A stretch of 64,000 bases of DNA from Bacillus_BE sp042263505 (GCF_042263505.1 NZ_JBHKFI010000006.1:1-64000), one strand, 5' to 3'. Shown: positions 34,862-43,619, numbered from the stretch's first letter. A program made the numbers and translations. Notes: generated from the letters alone by a model not told the origin.

Positions 34862-35223
34862 CTCTTAAAACTTTTACCTCGCAAGTTAGTATTATACTAC
34901 AATTAGTTAAACATTTCTTTTTAAAACAAAAAAATACGTCAAAAGTTAGGTTTTCATTCATTATTAAAAATTGAGATTTAGGCATAATCTCTTATAATCC
35001 ATCGTTCTAAAAGGTCAAAACTCCCTTTCTATAACCACTTTGGCTCCCTCTTTCGTCCGTTCAAAACTGTTATAAACCTGTAACAAAATATGGAGTTGAT
35101 GGTGACAAAATCACTGAGATTGATATTTTTTACAACGATACTAAAGATAGAGAAACAAATAGTCTATCTACCTATTTCATATTGAATTCAATAAAAATCT
35201 TTCATGTTACGGAGGAAACTAAA
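34862..35223. other. Intergenic; in-frame protein-like relic before the 82-aa gene
   Basis: From about 35035 to 35223 the plus strand is open in the same frame as the gene at 35224, but has no start codon with a ribosome binding site. The translated stretch around KPVTKYGVDGDKITEIDIFY is protein-like. It may be the end of a deleted gene fused in frame to the 82-aa gene, or chance. Confidence 0.35.
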
Positions 35224-35472
35224 ATGGTTGCTAACTTTGGGGGTTTAGATCAAAAATTGGTTGAAGCAATTGAGGCACATGCCGATACAGTGGTTGCCTT
35301 ATGTTCTTGCTGCCAAGTTCAGTTACGTGATTCTAATATCAAAAATCATCTTGGTTTAAAGATTTCAGATTTAGCTCATTTTACGATGGAAGCCTTAATG
35401 CCTAATATGCTCCCCCTCATAATTCCATATATGACTCCAAAAATGATTGCCTATATCAAAGAAGAATTATAG
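35224..35472 (+). CDS. Hypothetical protein with CSCC motif, 82 aa
   Basis: ATG at 35224 follows GGAGG at 8 nt. The peptide begins MVANFGGLDQKLVEAIEAH, has a cysteine cluster in VVALCSCCQVQL that could bind metal or form disulfides, and ends in a Met/Pro-rich hydrophobic segment (TMEALMPNMLPLIIPYMTPK) that may touch a membrane. A strong terminator follows. The family is not recognised. It is convergent with a Crp/Fnr-family regulator gene; no functional link can be shown. Confidence 0.6.
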   Translation: MVANFGGLDQKLVEAIEAHADTVVALCSCCQVQLRDSNIKNHLGLKISDLAHFTMEALMPNMLPLIIPYMTPKMIAYIKEEL

Positions 35473-35485
35473 AGTTATATACTCA

Positions 35486-35523
35486 TGAAAGTGAAGATGC
35501 CTAATTAAGCATCTTCACTTTCA
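35486..35523. terminator. Bidirectional terminator, 15-bp stem
   Basis: TGAAAGTGAAGATGC (35486-35500) pairs perfectly with 35509-35523. The 3' arm overlaps the last codons of the convergent Crp/Fnr gene. No long T-run follows, so efficiency is uncertain. Confidence 0.65.
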
Positions 35524-36197
35524 TTCACCATTATTCTTAATTTATCGGGATTTAATATAAAGATAGTTCCTCGATGGGTTTCTATCAGATGCTCATTTTC
35601 AAAATATTTCAGCATTCTGCTAACTACTTCCCTTGCGGAGCCTATATTTTTGGCAATCAGTTCATGCGTGATGCCTAAAGTTAATTTTTTTTCAATATCT
35701 GCCTGATCTAAAAGAAACCGCGCTACTCTTGATGATAAACTTCCAAAAACCACCTGCTCCATGACCCATAAAGCTGTAGAGAAGCGTTTTGCGAGTAATT
35801 TGATGAAAAAATCTTTCAAAACCATATTTTCTTTACTGATAAACTCTATCACTTTGGAAGGAATGATATAAATCGAACTTTCCACTTCCGCTTCAAAAAA
35901 TAAAGGGAAACGCAAATCTTTAAAAAGACAGGACGCTGAAAGAATACAAATCTCCTTTTCTTTTAATCGAAAAAGGGTAATTTCTCTTCCATCTTGGGAC
36001 ATAATATAGGCTCTTATTCTTCCAGAATGAACTAAAATCAGCCCATAACATTCTTCATGAAATTCTGATAACCTTTCTCCTTTGGCAAAAAGTTGATTAG
36101 TAATAGAGATTTTTACAAGCTCTTGTTCATCTAAATTTAGATGTGAATAAAAAGGTAATAATTCCATTATTTCCGATTCATCATCCAACATTTTCAT
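35505..36197 (-). CDS. Crp/Fnr family transcriptional regulator
   Basis: 230-aa regulator. An N-terminal cyclic-nucleotide-binding-like beta-roll covers about residues 15-120 (LFAKGERLSEF, LILVHSGRIRAYIMSQDGRE), a long dimerisation helix follows, then a winged helix at about 160-215 (THELIAKNIGSAREVVSRMLKYFE, split here as recognition helix SAREVVSRML). The Fnr-type N-terminal iron-sulfur cysteine cluster is absent, so it is not an Fnr-type oxygen sensor by that mechanism; the effector is unknown. Regulation targets cannot be inferred from the neighbours. Confidence 0.88.
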   Translation of the reverse strand: MKMLDDESEIMELLPFYSHLNLDEQELVKISITNQLFAKGERLSEFHEECYGLILVHSGRIRAYIMSQDGREITLFRLKEKEICILSASCLFKDLRFPLFFEAEVESSIYIIPSKVIEFISKENMVLKDFFIKLLAKRFSTALWVMEQVVFGSLSSRVARFLLDQADIEKKLTLGITHELIAKNIGSAREVVSRMLKYFENEHLIETHRGTIFILNPDKLRIMVNESEDA

Positions 36198-36295
36198 GAG
36201 AGATCACGACCTTATTTTCCCAGTCTATTTTATCGAAATTCCATTGAATTGTGCCTATATAGCAGTCTTTTATTGCGAATTATAGCACAAATAGA

Positions 36296-37210
36296 TTATT
36301 CATATTTGTCTTCTTTGATTTTCGATTTCCTGAAATGTTCTCTAATTAGGTGCAATTGCATTGAAAGCTGACTTAACTCTTCTTTTAAAATTATTTTATG
36401 TTTATAATCATCTGGTAATCTTTCATAACCAATTTCTACTCCTTTAAGACCGCAGGCAATGGCAGCAATTGTATCGCTATCGCCTCCATTGTTCGCTGCA
36501 GCAATCGCAATTTCACGAAAATCATCTAAATGATATAGATAATACAGAACCCAATAAAAAGTATTAACTACATAGCCATCCGAAGGGACGCTTGGCTTTT
36601 TCTTAAAAATGGTGAAAAATTTAGTGTCTCTAATTACAGTTTCGATTGCATCTTTCAATGGATATTGATTTAAAAGCTGAAAGGCTATTTTATTATACAA
36701 CTGACATATACTTGACGTTTCATCATCATAATGGGTCATTTTCGATTGAAGATTTGTAATCTCATCTATTTTTGGCAAAGAAGGATATGAAAGAGCAACA
36801 GGTAGTGTACGCATAAGAGTTCCATTTCCAGCACTCATTCCATTTAGTTGAATGTTTACATTTTTAGAAGTTTGAAACCAGTCACCATTATATTGACGCA
36901 ACACTTCACGAATGGTGTTCCCAATATCCTTCGGTTTTGTATCATACCAATGAAGAAATTCGTTGCCAATTTCAGAAATAGGATCAATTGGATTAGAGAT
37001 AATTCCCTTACAAACTGCTATTGTCATCGCGGTATCATCAGTGACTTCACCTGGTGCTAAGTTCCAGACCCCGCCACCCAACATCTCCGTTAAGCATCCA
37101 TATTCCTTTTTTATTTCTTCCTCCGTCATAAATTCTGTCGTCCCTCCAAGCGCATCCCCAATCGCAACACCAAAAAGACCACCTTTTATTTTATCTAACA
37201 ATTCAATCAT
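36296..37210 (-). CDS. ADP-ribosylglycohydrolase (DraG/ARH family)
   Basis: 304-aa binuclear magnesium hydrolase that removes ADP-ribose from proteins or small molecules. Metal-binding motifs are intact: GDALGGTTEF near residue 18, GEVTDDTAMTIA near residue 55, and the C-terminal NNGGDSDTIAAIACG. No ADP-ribosyltransferase lies next to it, so it is probably a housekeeping or antitoxin-like ARH with unlinked substrate. The start at 37210 is supported only by a short AAAAGG; TTG a few codons downstream is an alternative. Confidence 0.9.
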   Translation of the reverse strand: MIELLDKIKGGLFGVAIGDALGGTTEFMTEEEIKKEYGCLTEMLGGGVWNLAPGEVTDDTAMTIAVCKGIISNPIDPISEIGNEFLHWYDTKPKDIGNTIREVLRQYNGDWFQTSKNVNIQLNGMSAGNGTLMRTLPVALSYPSLPKIDEITNLQSKMTHYDDETSSICQLYNKIAFQLLNQYPLKDAIETVIRDTKFFTIFKKKPSVPSDGYVVNTFYWVLYYLYHLDDFREIAIAAANNGGDSDTIAAIACGLKGVEIGYERLPDDYKHKIILKEELSQLSMQLHLIREHFRKSKIKEDKYE

Positions 37211-37700
37211 CCTTTTATGATAAAAAATAATGACATTTCATTTTTGTATGATTTAGTTTCAATCAAAGTTAAAAACATGAAAATAGCAAGCTTTATTTTT
37301 TATATCATTATTGAAACTTGAGTGACTTTTCTCTATTTTAACATGCAGCTTAAAAAAAAATTAAATAATCAAATTCGTTCATGATTACCTTGGAGAAAAT
37401 GTCTACATTTCTTCATCTAAACCTTTTGATATTTTTGGTCATCTTGGTTTGAAGGGAAGTTTCTAAATAATGGTATTGAGGATTACTAAACCCATTCAAA
37501 TTTATTACTGGTCGCTCTTTCCATCAATATTCTTAATAATTTGTTACCAACATATTTTTCTAGATTTTATACATGATGATGAATTAGAGGATATTGGACA
37601 AATCGTATTTACTCTATGCATCAGCTTATGTGAAAGTACTTTTTAATTATTATTATTAGTTATTCATCTATACTTTGCTGCAGTGATTACCAAAAAAAAG
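37211..37700. other. Intergenic 0.5 kb with possible gene relic on the plus strand
   Basis: From about 37375 to 37645 the plus strand translates into protein-like pieces (FVHDYLGENVYISSSKPFDI, then after a stop KPIQIYYWSLFPSIF and DDELEDIGQIVF). They lack a start with ribosome binding site and are interrupted, so they may be remains of one lost gene. No family was recognised. Confidence 0.3.
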
Positions 37701-37741
37701 AGCAACAAAGTAAAAGAATATGATTCTTTTATTTTGTTGCT
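37701..37741 (-). terminator. Terminator of the thiolase operon
   Basis: A 19-bp stem (37701-37719 with 37723-37741; a single G-U pair on the plus strand) lies 9 nt beyond the thiolase stop and carries T-rich stretches. Confidence 0.75.
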
Positions 37742-37749
37742 TGCCCTAT

Positions 37750-38901
37750 TTAGATGATTCTTTCAATAATGGTTCCGTTTGCCATGCCGCCACCTTCACA
37801 AATAGCTTGAAGTCCATAGCGACCACCTGTTCTTTCTAATTCATGCATCATGGAAATCATAAGACGAGCTCCCGTTGCGCCTAGTGGATGTCCTAAAGCT
37901 ATCGCCCCACCATTCGGATTGAGTTTCTTCGGATCCGCATTGATTTCCTCTAGCCACATTAATGGCACTGGTGCAAATGCCTCATTTACTTCATAAGTGT
38001 CCATATCTTCGATTGTTAAACCTGCTTTCGCAAGCACTTTTCTAGTTGCTTCAATGGGACCAGTTAGCATTAGTGTTGGATCAGATCCCACAACGGAGCG
38101 CGCAGTGATGCGAAATCTTGGCTTTAATCCTAATTCTTCTGCTTTCTCTCTTGACATAAGCAAGACTGCAGCAGCTCCATCACTCATCTGGCTTGAGTTG
38201 CCAGCATGGATCTTTCCATTCTGAGTGAATGCGGGCTTAAGAGTGCTGAGTTTTGCAATAGATGAACCAATTCTCGGCCCCTCATCCTGTTGTACAATAG
38301 TAGTTGTGCCATCCTCTAAAGTTATTTCTAATGGTAAAATTTCACGATGAAAATGTCCTTCTTCTTGTGCTTTGAGTGCACGATTATGACTTTCTAATGA
38401 AAATTCATCTAACTGTCTGCGAGAAAATCCCCACTTTTCAGCAATTCTCTCAGCTGAAAGTCCTTGATGAATCATTTCATAACGAGAGGTAAGTTCTTCA
38501 CTCCAATCGGAATGTTGACGGGTTGAGCCGAGTGGGACTCTTGACATACTTTCAACCCCTCCCGCAATGACAATCTCCATATCTCCACTTAAAATGGCTT
38601 GTGCAGCAAAATGGATAGCCTGTTGACCAGAACCGCATTGTCGGTCTAAAGTCGTTCCCGGTACCTCAATCGGGAAATCAGCCATTAACAGTGCAGTGCG
38701 GGCAATATTGATTCCTTGCTCTTCAGTTTGAGAAACACACCCAAGAATGACGTCTTCAACCTGTCCGGGCTTGATTCCTACACGGTTTACTAATTCTTTT
38801 AACACCTTTGCTGCTAACTCATCCGGGCGGATTTGACTTAACATTCCTTTTCGTCTTCCAACTGGTGTACGTACTCCTTCAATAATCACTACCTCTCTCA
38901 T
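37750..38901 (-). CDS. Acetyl-CoA acyltransferase (thiolase)
   Basis: 383-aa thiolase for the last step of fatty-acid beta-oxidation or acetoacetyl-CoA formation. Active-site Cys in LDRQCGSGQQAI (about residue 87), His in VNEAFAPVPL, His in GGAIALGHPLGATGAR, and the C-terminal Cys in CEGGGMANGT are all present. The loop pattern is closer to degradative FadA/MmgA-type enzymes than to biosynthetic ones, but this cannot be decided by reading. It is 58 nt downstream of a type-II 3-hydroxyacyl-CoA dehydrogenase gene, fitting consecutive beta-oxidation steps. Confidence 0.93.
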   Translation of the reverse strand: MREVVIIEGVRTPVGRRKGMLSQIRPDELAAKVLKELVNRVGIKPGQVEDVILGCVSQTEEQGINIARTALLMADFPIEVPGTTLDRQCGSGQQAIHFAAQAILSGDMEIVIAGGVESMSRVPLGSTRQHSDWSEELTSRYEMIHQGLSAERIAEKWGFSRRQLDEFSLESHNRALKAQEEGHFHREILPLEITLEDGTTTIVQQDEGPRIGSSIAKLSTLKPAFTQNGKIHAGNSSQMSDGAAAVLLMSREKAEELGLKPRFRITARSVVGSDPTLMLTGPIEATRKVLAKAGLTIEDMDTYEVNEAFAPVPLMWLEEINADPKKLNPNGGAIALGHPLGATGARLMISMMHELERTGGRYGLQAICEGGGMANGTIIERII

Positions 38902-38959
38902 TTTCTTTCCTCCTATTTTTTACTATTATACTTATCTATTACGTTCAACGAACAAACCT

Positions 38960-39727
38960 TTATCTTGGTGCCATTCGAATGGCGCCATCTAAACGGATGG
39001 TTTCACCATTCAGTAAGACATTCTCGAAAATAGCCTGGGTAAGTTGGGCGTATTCTGAAGGGCGACCAAGCCTTGATGGAAACGGTACTTGTGATTCCAA
39101 CGCTGTTCTTGCTTGATCTGACAAGGAACCAAATAAAGGTGTTTCAATTAGACCCGGAGCAATGGTAACTACTCTTATCCCAAAATTAGCAAGATCTCGG
39201 GCAATTGGAAGTGTCATACCCACTACTCCTCCTTTAGAAGCGCTATATGCTGCCTGTCCAATCTGTCCATCAAAGGCAGCTACAGAAGCAGTATTAATGA
39301 TTACCCCACGTTCTCCCTCTTCATTCGGTTCATTTTCCACAAACTTCTCTGCTGCAAGTCGAATAACATTAAAGGTGCCAATTAAATTCACTTCAATCAC
39401 TTTCTTAAAATGATCCAATGAATGAGCTTTATTTCTACTCACAGTCTTCTCTGCAATTCCAATTCCTGCACAGTTAACGACTGCATTGATAGAACCAAAG
39501 TGTGTGACGGCTCTATCAATTGCCTGCTGAACCTCTTCTTCGCTTGTTACGTTTGTTTTAATCAATATCACGTTTTCTCCTAATTCCTCAACAATTTGAT
39601 TTCCTTTAGCGTCAGAAAGATCAAGAATAGCAACTTTACCGCCATTTTTAACAATATTACGAACTGTCGCTTCACCTAGACCCGATGCTCCTCCTGTTAC
39701 TAATGCATAAAGATGATTCATCTTCAT
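38960..39727 (-). CDS. SDR 3-hydroxyacyl-CoA dehydrogenase, type II-like
   Basis: 255-aa short-chain dehydrogenase similar to mitochondrial HSD17B10-type hydroxyacyl-CoA dehydrogenase. Cofactor loop TGGASGLGEAT (about residue 11), Asp in VAILDLSD (NAD preference), and the catalytic Ser and YSASKGG. The segment EEGERGVIINTASVAAFDG and the end RLDGAIRMAPR are characteristic of this subgroup. ATG at 39727 follows AAAGGAG. It precedes the thiolase in an apparent operon, so the pair would carry out the last two steps of acyl-CoA degradation. Confidence 0.9.
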   Translation of the reverse strand: MKMNHLYALVTGGASGLGEATVRNIVKNGGKVAILDLSDAKGNQIVEELGENVILIKTNVTSEEEVQQAIDRAVTHFGSINAVVNCAGIGIAEKTVSRNKAHSLDHFKKVIEVNLIGTFNVIRLAAEKFVENEPNEEGERGVIINTASVAAFDGQIGQAAYSASKGGVVGMTLPIARDLANFGIRVVTIAPGLIETPLFGSLSDQARTALESQVPFPSRLGRPSEYAQLTQAIFENVLLNGETIRLDGAIRMAPR

Positions 39728-40223
39728 ATTTTCTCTCCTTTCTTAAACATGCTACATAATAGCTTATTAAATGATATTTAAAAGTATGTGGTTTTGCTCA
39801 TGTTAGGAATGGAATGATTACTAACGAGGTGACTAAATGGATATACGAGAGTATGTTTTGACAGCGCTTCCATATTTTAAATAATAACAATATTCTGTCT
39901 ATTTTTCAATCCAATCTTGTTTATATGGAAAGCTTGTTGTTTAAACTTAATTTGTGAATAAATAGTTTTTTAAATATAAATTCATGTAGGCAATGTATAT
40001 CTTTTTATTAAGCCTGCAACAAAGGTGTGCGAACTATCTAAAAAAATGACATCTCCCTAAAATATTCAAGCAATTTACTAAAGTTTCTCCCCATTCACTC
40101 ACCAATAAATTATCAATCATATTAGGCACGTTTCACTAAAACGCGCCGGTTTTTCGAAATATTATCACCTATTCATCATTTCAAATCGTCTCTTTTAAGA
40201 AATCCTAATATATTCTCTTTAAA
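39728..40223. other. Intergenic 0.5 kb
   Basis: No supported gene. A short hairpin (GGCACGTTT at 40125-40133 with 40139-40147, paired by a G-U only on the minus strand) lies downstream of the membrane-protein gene at 40224 and may act as a weak terminator for the Lgt-like operon. Confidence 0.4.
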
Positions 40224-40493
40224 TCACAGAGAAGTAAAAATATACCCAAAGCAGGCGGCATTAATTAAAAAGACAACCCCCGCTCCAATTAGCATCCCCT
40301 GGCCAAGCCTTGTTTTCCCTTTTACAAAAGCCAAGGTAATTGAAACGATGTATGCGATGAGTGCTAAGACGATTCCAAAAAAGCTTATTGCGGAAAAAAG
40401 GAGTCCAAATGCAACAAGATAAATCGCGACTGAGATGATAATCCCAAGCCATAGTTCTCCAATATTCCCCTTATCTCCATTTTTTTTGTTCAA
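40224..40493 (-). CDS. Small three-helix membrane protein of the Lgt-like/radical SAM operon, 89 aa
   Basis: After a short polar N-terminus (NKKNGDKGNIGE) there are three hydrophobic segments (about WLGIIISVAIYLVAFGLLF, FGIVLALIAYIVSITLAFV, MLIGAGVVFLINAACFGYIF). A TTG at 40493 preceded by AAGGGAGG is the probable start; the frame is open much further but that part overlaps the radical SAM gene. It begins 26 nt after the radical SAM stop codon, so all three genes are likely one transcript. The family is not recognised; it could hold the radical SAM enzyme or its lipid substrate at the membrane. Confidence 0.65.
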   Translation of the reverse strand: MNKKNGDKGNIGELWLGIIISVAIYLVAFGLLFSAISFFGIVLALIAYIVSITLAFVKGKTRLGQGMLIGAGVVFLINAACFGYIFTSL

Positions 40494-40518
40494 ATAGGAT
40501 CCACCTCCCTTAACAACT

Positions 40519-41928
40519 TCAGAATGAAAATCGCTCAATCTCTTCTTGGATTTTTTTAATCTCAAGTTCTTTATCATCACGATAGAATAAGTTGTACGTA
40601 TCAAAAGGTATGATACGTCCATCAGGATGAGCAATATGGACACAAGATTTTTTCACCGAACGTACGTCAAAGTTATAAGCATCTAAAAATTGCATGATAA
40701 TCACACGGAATACGTTGTCATAGCCAATTTCATAAGGAATCGATACTTTCGGCAAACAGCATAATAAATCCTTTAAGGAAGAAGCGGATGAATCCGGTGA
40801 ATGATTTAAAGAAAACAATTGGAAAACCATTTCTTTCATCGATTCATCCTGTTCAAAAACAATTGTATTTTTTGCCCCTTCTAACAAAACATTAGGATCA
40901 ACGAGTCCTGTTAGCGGCGTGACATTTCCATTTAGTTTTAAAGCATATCCCATAGCGAGACAGTCGGGATGACAGGGAACAGGAATGATGTCCTTAGCAT
41001 GAAAGAATTCAGATTGTTCAATGATCATTTGGCGTACCTCACTGACTGTTAAGCGATTGACGGCAGGATCATATTCTTCAAGTCTGCCTGCCGCCTGAAT
41101 CGGTTGAAATGTCACTCCACGTACACAACGCTGCTTAAGTCCATATTGAATGATGTCCCCTACCTCTTGATCATTTAATCCCTTTTTTAACGTGACCACC
41201 AGTGTGGTTGAAATATTGAATTCATTCAAGTGATCCATTGCTTTTTGTCTGATTTCTCTTAAATCTACTCCTCTCAATTCCTCCAGCACTTCTTTTTTAA
41301 AACTATCGAATTGCAGGTAAATTTCAAATCCCGGAGCATATGTGGCTAGTCTGCGAACAAATTCTTTATCCCTTGCAATTCGAAGTCCGTTTGTATTCAC
41401 CATAATATGACGAATAGGCTTTGATTTTGCTAAATCGAGAATTTCAAAAAACTGTGGATGAATCGTTGGTTCTCCTCCACTGATTTGCACTATATCTGCT
41501 TGACGTTCATTTTTAATTATTTCCTCCAACATAAACTCAATTGCTGTTAAACTTCGAAATGTTCCTTTTTGCGGGGAAGAATCTGCGTAACAAATGGGAC
41601 ATTCTAAATTACAGCGTTCCGTAATTTCAATCAAAGTTAAACAGCTATGCTGTTCATGATCAGGACAAAGTCCACAGTCGTAAGGACAGCCATATTTCAT
41701 CGACGTATTCCAGCGATATGGCATTTCCGCTGGTTTGATGAACTCCCTACACCATTTAAAATAATCCACATCTGTCGAGATCAACACCTTCTCACGACCA
41801 TGTTGTAAACAGTTTTTCATAAGAAAAACCCGTTCATTTTCAATAATGACCTTTGCTTCGACCTTTCGAAGACAGGTTGAGCAGATGCTATTTGTTAATT
41901 CATAAAATAAATAAGGACGATTAGGCAT
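40519..41928 (-). CDS. Radical SAM protein of the MJ0619 / tetraether-lipid-synthase-like family
   Basis: 469 aa. The radical SAM cluster is Cys106-x3-Cys110-x2-Cys113 in ERCNLECPICYAD, followed by the SAM-binding SGGEPT at 150-155. An N-terminal cysteine-rich region (CSTC at 16-19, Cys40, Cys60, and CPYDCGLCP at 81-89 plus Cys96) would hold extra metal centres. The C-terminus has PCHPDC and HPDGRIIPFDTYN. This full pattern is the one I associate with the MJ0619 group, which includes archaeal tetraether synthase (Tes) that joins lipid tails. The start overlaps the stop of an Lgt-like gene by 8 nt. A role in modifying membrane lipid tails is inference; other carbon-carbon or methylation chemistry is possible. 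Confidence 0.85.
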   Translation of the reverse strand: MPNRPYLFYELTNSICSTCLRKVEAKVIIENERVFLMKNCLQHGREKVLISTDVDYFKWCREFIKPAEMPYRWNTSMKYGCPYDCGLCPDHEQHSCLTLIEITERCNLECPICYADSSPQKGTFRSLTAIEFMLEEIIKNERQADIVQISGGEPTIHPQFFEILDLAKSKPIRHIMVNTNGLRIARDKEFVRRLATYAPGFEIYLQFDSFKKEVLEELRGVDLREIRQKAMDHLNEFNISTTLVVTLKKGLNDQEVGDIIQYGLKQRCVRGVTFQPIQAAGRLEEYDPAVNRLTVSEVRQMIIEQSEFFHAKDIIPVPCHPDCLAMGYALKLNGNVTPLTGLVDPNVLLEGAKNTIVFEQDESMKEMVFQLFSLNHSPDSSASSLKDLLCCLPKVSIPYEIGYDNVFRVIIMQFLDAYNFDVRSVKKSCVHIAHPDGRIIPFDTYNLFYRDDKELEIKKIQEEIERFSF

Positions 41929-42664
41929 GAATCTCTCTCCCTTGCATTAAATATTTTCTTCGAATCAGCCAAATATAATAAATCATTCCTATTAAACTTG
42001 CGATTTGAATATTATTCAGGATGAGATAAGAATGTGGCGTCGGTTTAATAAAATCAATGATAAAGCGAAAACTTAGGTAGCCTAGCATAAATAGCTGAAA
42101 TAGCAGTCCTTCCCAGCTATACTGATTCTTTTTTACCTTTAACAATATATAAAGGAGGATGGCGAGAAAAATAATTTCATAGAGTTGTGTTGGATGTCTA
42201 TTCACACCATCTCCAAAATTTACGCCAGTAACCCAAGTTGTGGCTACTCCATATGTGTGGTCGCTCAATCCGGTTAAAAAACATCCTATTCGCCCAATCA
42301 TCATTCCAACGGTAAGAGGTAGGACAAAGTCATCCCCTGTTGAACGAGTCCAGTCAATGAATTTTTTCGCAAACTCAACACCGATTAAACCACCAAGTAG
42401 TCCACCGACGATGGTTTTTCCCTCCATTAAATAGTAGATATTATTCCAATTTCTTATCGTTTCACTAGGATCTTCAAACCAATATAGAATTTTTGAACCG
42501 AAAGCAGCCCCTAATATAGCACCAACCACCACCCACATCGCTTTATCAAGAGGAATCCTTTCTTTGTTTCTGGTATAAAGATAAACACGAAAGCCAATGA
42601 AATAGGCGAGGGATTCAAATAATAAATGGGGCTGGATCCCAAATATGTAAAAAGGAAATGTCAT
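41921..42664 (-). CDS. Divergent Lgt-like (prolipoprotein diacylglyceryl transferase family) membrane protein
   Basis: 247-aa polytopic membrane protein with clear Lgt-family landmarks: GRIGCFLTG (124-132), RHPTQLYE (156-163) and FRFIIDFIKP (199-208). Two positions that are essential in E. coli Lgt are changed: the His of HGGLIG is Val86 (VGGLLGG), and the Asn of GRxGNF is Cys128. It is therefore unlikely to be the housekeeping lipoprotein-forming enzyme and may bind or transfer a phosphatidylglycerol-like lipid in another reaction. ATG at 42664 follows AAGGGGAGGAG; codons upstream to 42721 are not used. It is the first gene of a three-gene operon with the radical SAM protein and a small membrane protein. 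Confidence 0.82.
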   Translation of the reverse strand: MTFPFYIFGIQPHLLFESLAYFIGFRVYLYTRNKERIPLDKAMWVVVGAILGAAFGSKILYWFEDPSETIRNWNNIYYLMEGKTIVGGLLGGLIGVEFAKKFIDWTRSTGDDFVLPLTVGMMIGRIGCFLTGLSDHTYGVATTWVTGVNFGDGVNRHPTQLYEIIFLAILLYILLKVKKNQYSWEGLLFQLFMLGYLSFRFIIDFIKPTPHSYLILNNIQIASLIGMIYYIWLIRRKYLMQGREIHA

Positions 42665-42808
42665 GACTCCTCCCCTTTCTGTACTGCCTAGAGATATATT
42701 TATATTATCAGAATAATACAAACATTACCTAGATTTTTTCTAAGCTCTCCCTATATTGAGTAATTTTAACAAACGAATGCAGGAAAATAAGCTTTACACC
42801 TCTATCAA

Positions 42809-42817
42809 TGGTATAAT
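42809..42817 (+). promoter_or_regulatory. Extended -10 promoter of the SDR gene
   Basis: TGGTATAAT is a perfect TGnTATAAT, 35 nt upstream of the SDR start codon; the -35 region is not obvious. Confidence 0.55.
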
Positions 42818-42851
42818 CTTATGGTACATAATGATTTGTGGAGGTAAGCGT

Positions 42852-43601
42852 ATGAAGAGTAACGAACAAGTTGCGATTATTACAGGTGCAGCCAATGGAA
42901 TTGGGGCCGAAATTGCTCGTGCTTTTGCAAAACTTGGTAGTAAGGTTATTCTCTCAGATATCGATGAGGCAGCCGCTCATAAAGTTCTCACAGAAATCAC
43001 TGAAAATGGCGGTGATGCTTTTTTTGTAAAAACAGATGTTCGTCATGAAGAAGACATCATTAACTTAATGAAAATCACCACTGATCAATACGGAAAAATA
43101 GATATACTCATCAATAATGCAGGTAAAGGAATGTTTAAACCATTTTTTGAATTATCGATTGATGAATGGGAGGATACAATCCATACCAATCTTCGAAGTG
43201 TTTTCCTTGCTTCAAAAGAAGCAGCAAAATATATAAAAGATAATCCGAACGGAGGATCTATTGTCAATATTGCTTCAACACGTGCCATCATGTCTGAACC
43301 TAATTCTGAAGCCTATGCGGCTACAAAGGGTGGAATAGTAGCATTAACCCATGCTCTTGCAGCTTCTTTAAGTCCCTATCACATTACGGTTAATGCCATC
43401 TCTCCTGGATGGATCGAAACTGGAGATTATTCAAAGCTAAAACAGATTGACCATGAACAACATTTTTCAAGACGAGTAGGACAGCCTATTGATATTGCAA
43501 AGGCATGTTTATATTTAACCGATCCTAATAATGATTTTGTGACAGGAATTAATTTAGTAATTGATGGTGGAATGACCCGAAAAATGATTTATGAAGAATA
43601 A
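42852..43601 (+). CDS. Short-chain dehydrogenase/reductase
   Basis: 249-aa classical SDR. TGAANGIGAEIA is the cofactor loop and Asp in VILSDIDE suggests NAD. NNAGKG, catalytic Ser in NIASTRA and YAATKGG follow, with INLVIDGGMT at the C-terminus as in glucose-1-dehydrogenase-like SDRs. The frame is open to 42756, but ATG at 42852 has GGAGG and an extended -10 promoter suitably placed. It is divergent from the Lgt-like operon and convergent with glgA; the substrate is unknown. Confidence 0.9.
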   Translation: MKSNEQVAIITGAANGIGAEIARAFAKLGSKVILSDIDEAAAHKVLTEITENGGDAFFVKTDVRHEEDIINLMKITTDQYGKIDILINNAGKGMFKPFFELSIDEWEDTIHTNLRSVFLASKEAAKYIKDNPNGGSIVNIASTRAIMSEPNSEAYAATKGGIVALTHALAASLSPYHITVNAISPGWIETGDYSKLKQIDHEQHFSRRVGQPIDIAKACLYLTDPNNDFVTGINLVIDGGMTRKMIYEE

Positions 43602-43619
43602 TTTGTTTCCTCTTTAAAA

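Noticed and set aside
36296..37210. DarTG-like or other ADP-ribosylation toxin-antitoxin pair
   Set aside because: The ADP-ribosylglycohydrolase is clear, but no ADP-ribosyltransferase partner is near, and the enzyme is DraG-type, not macrodomain.
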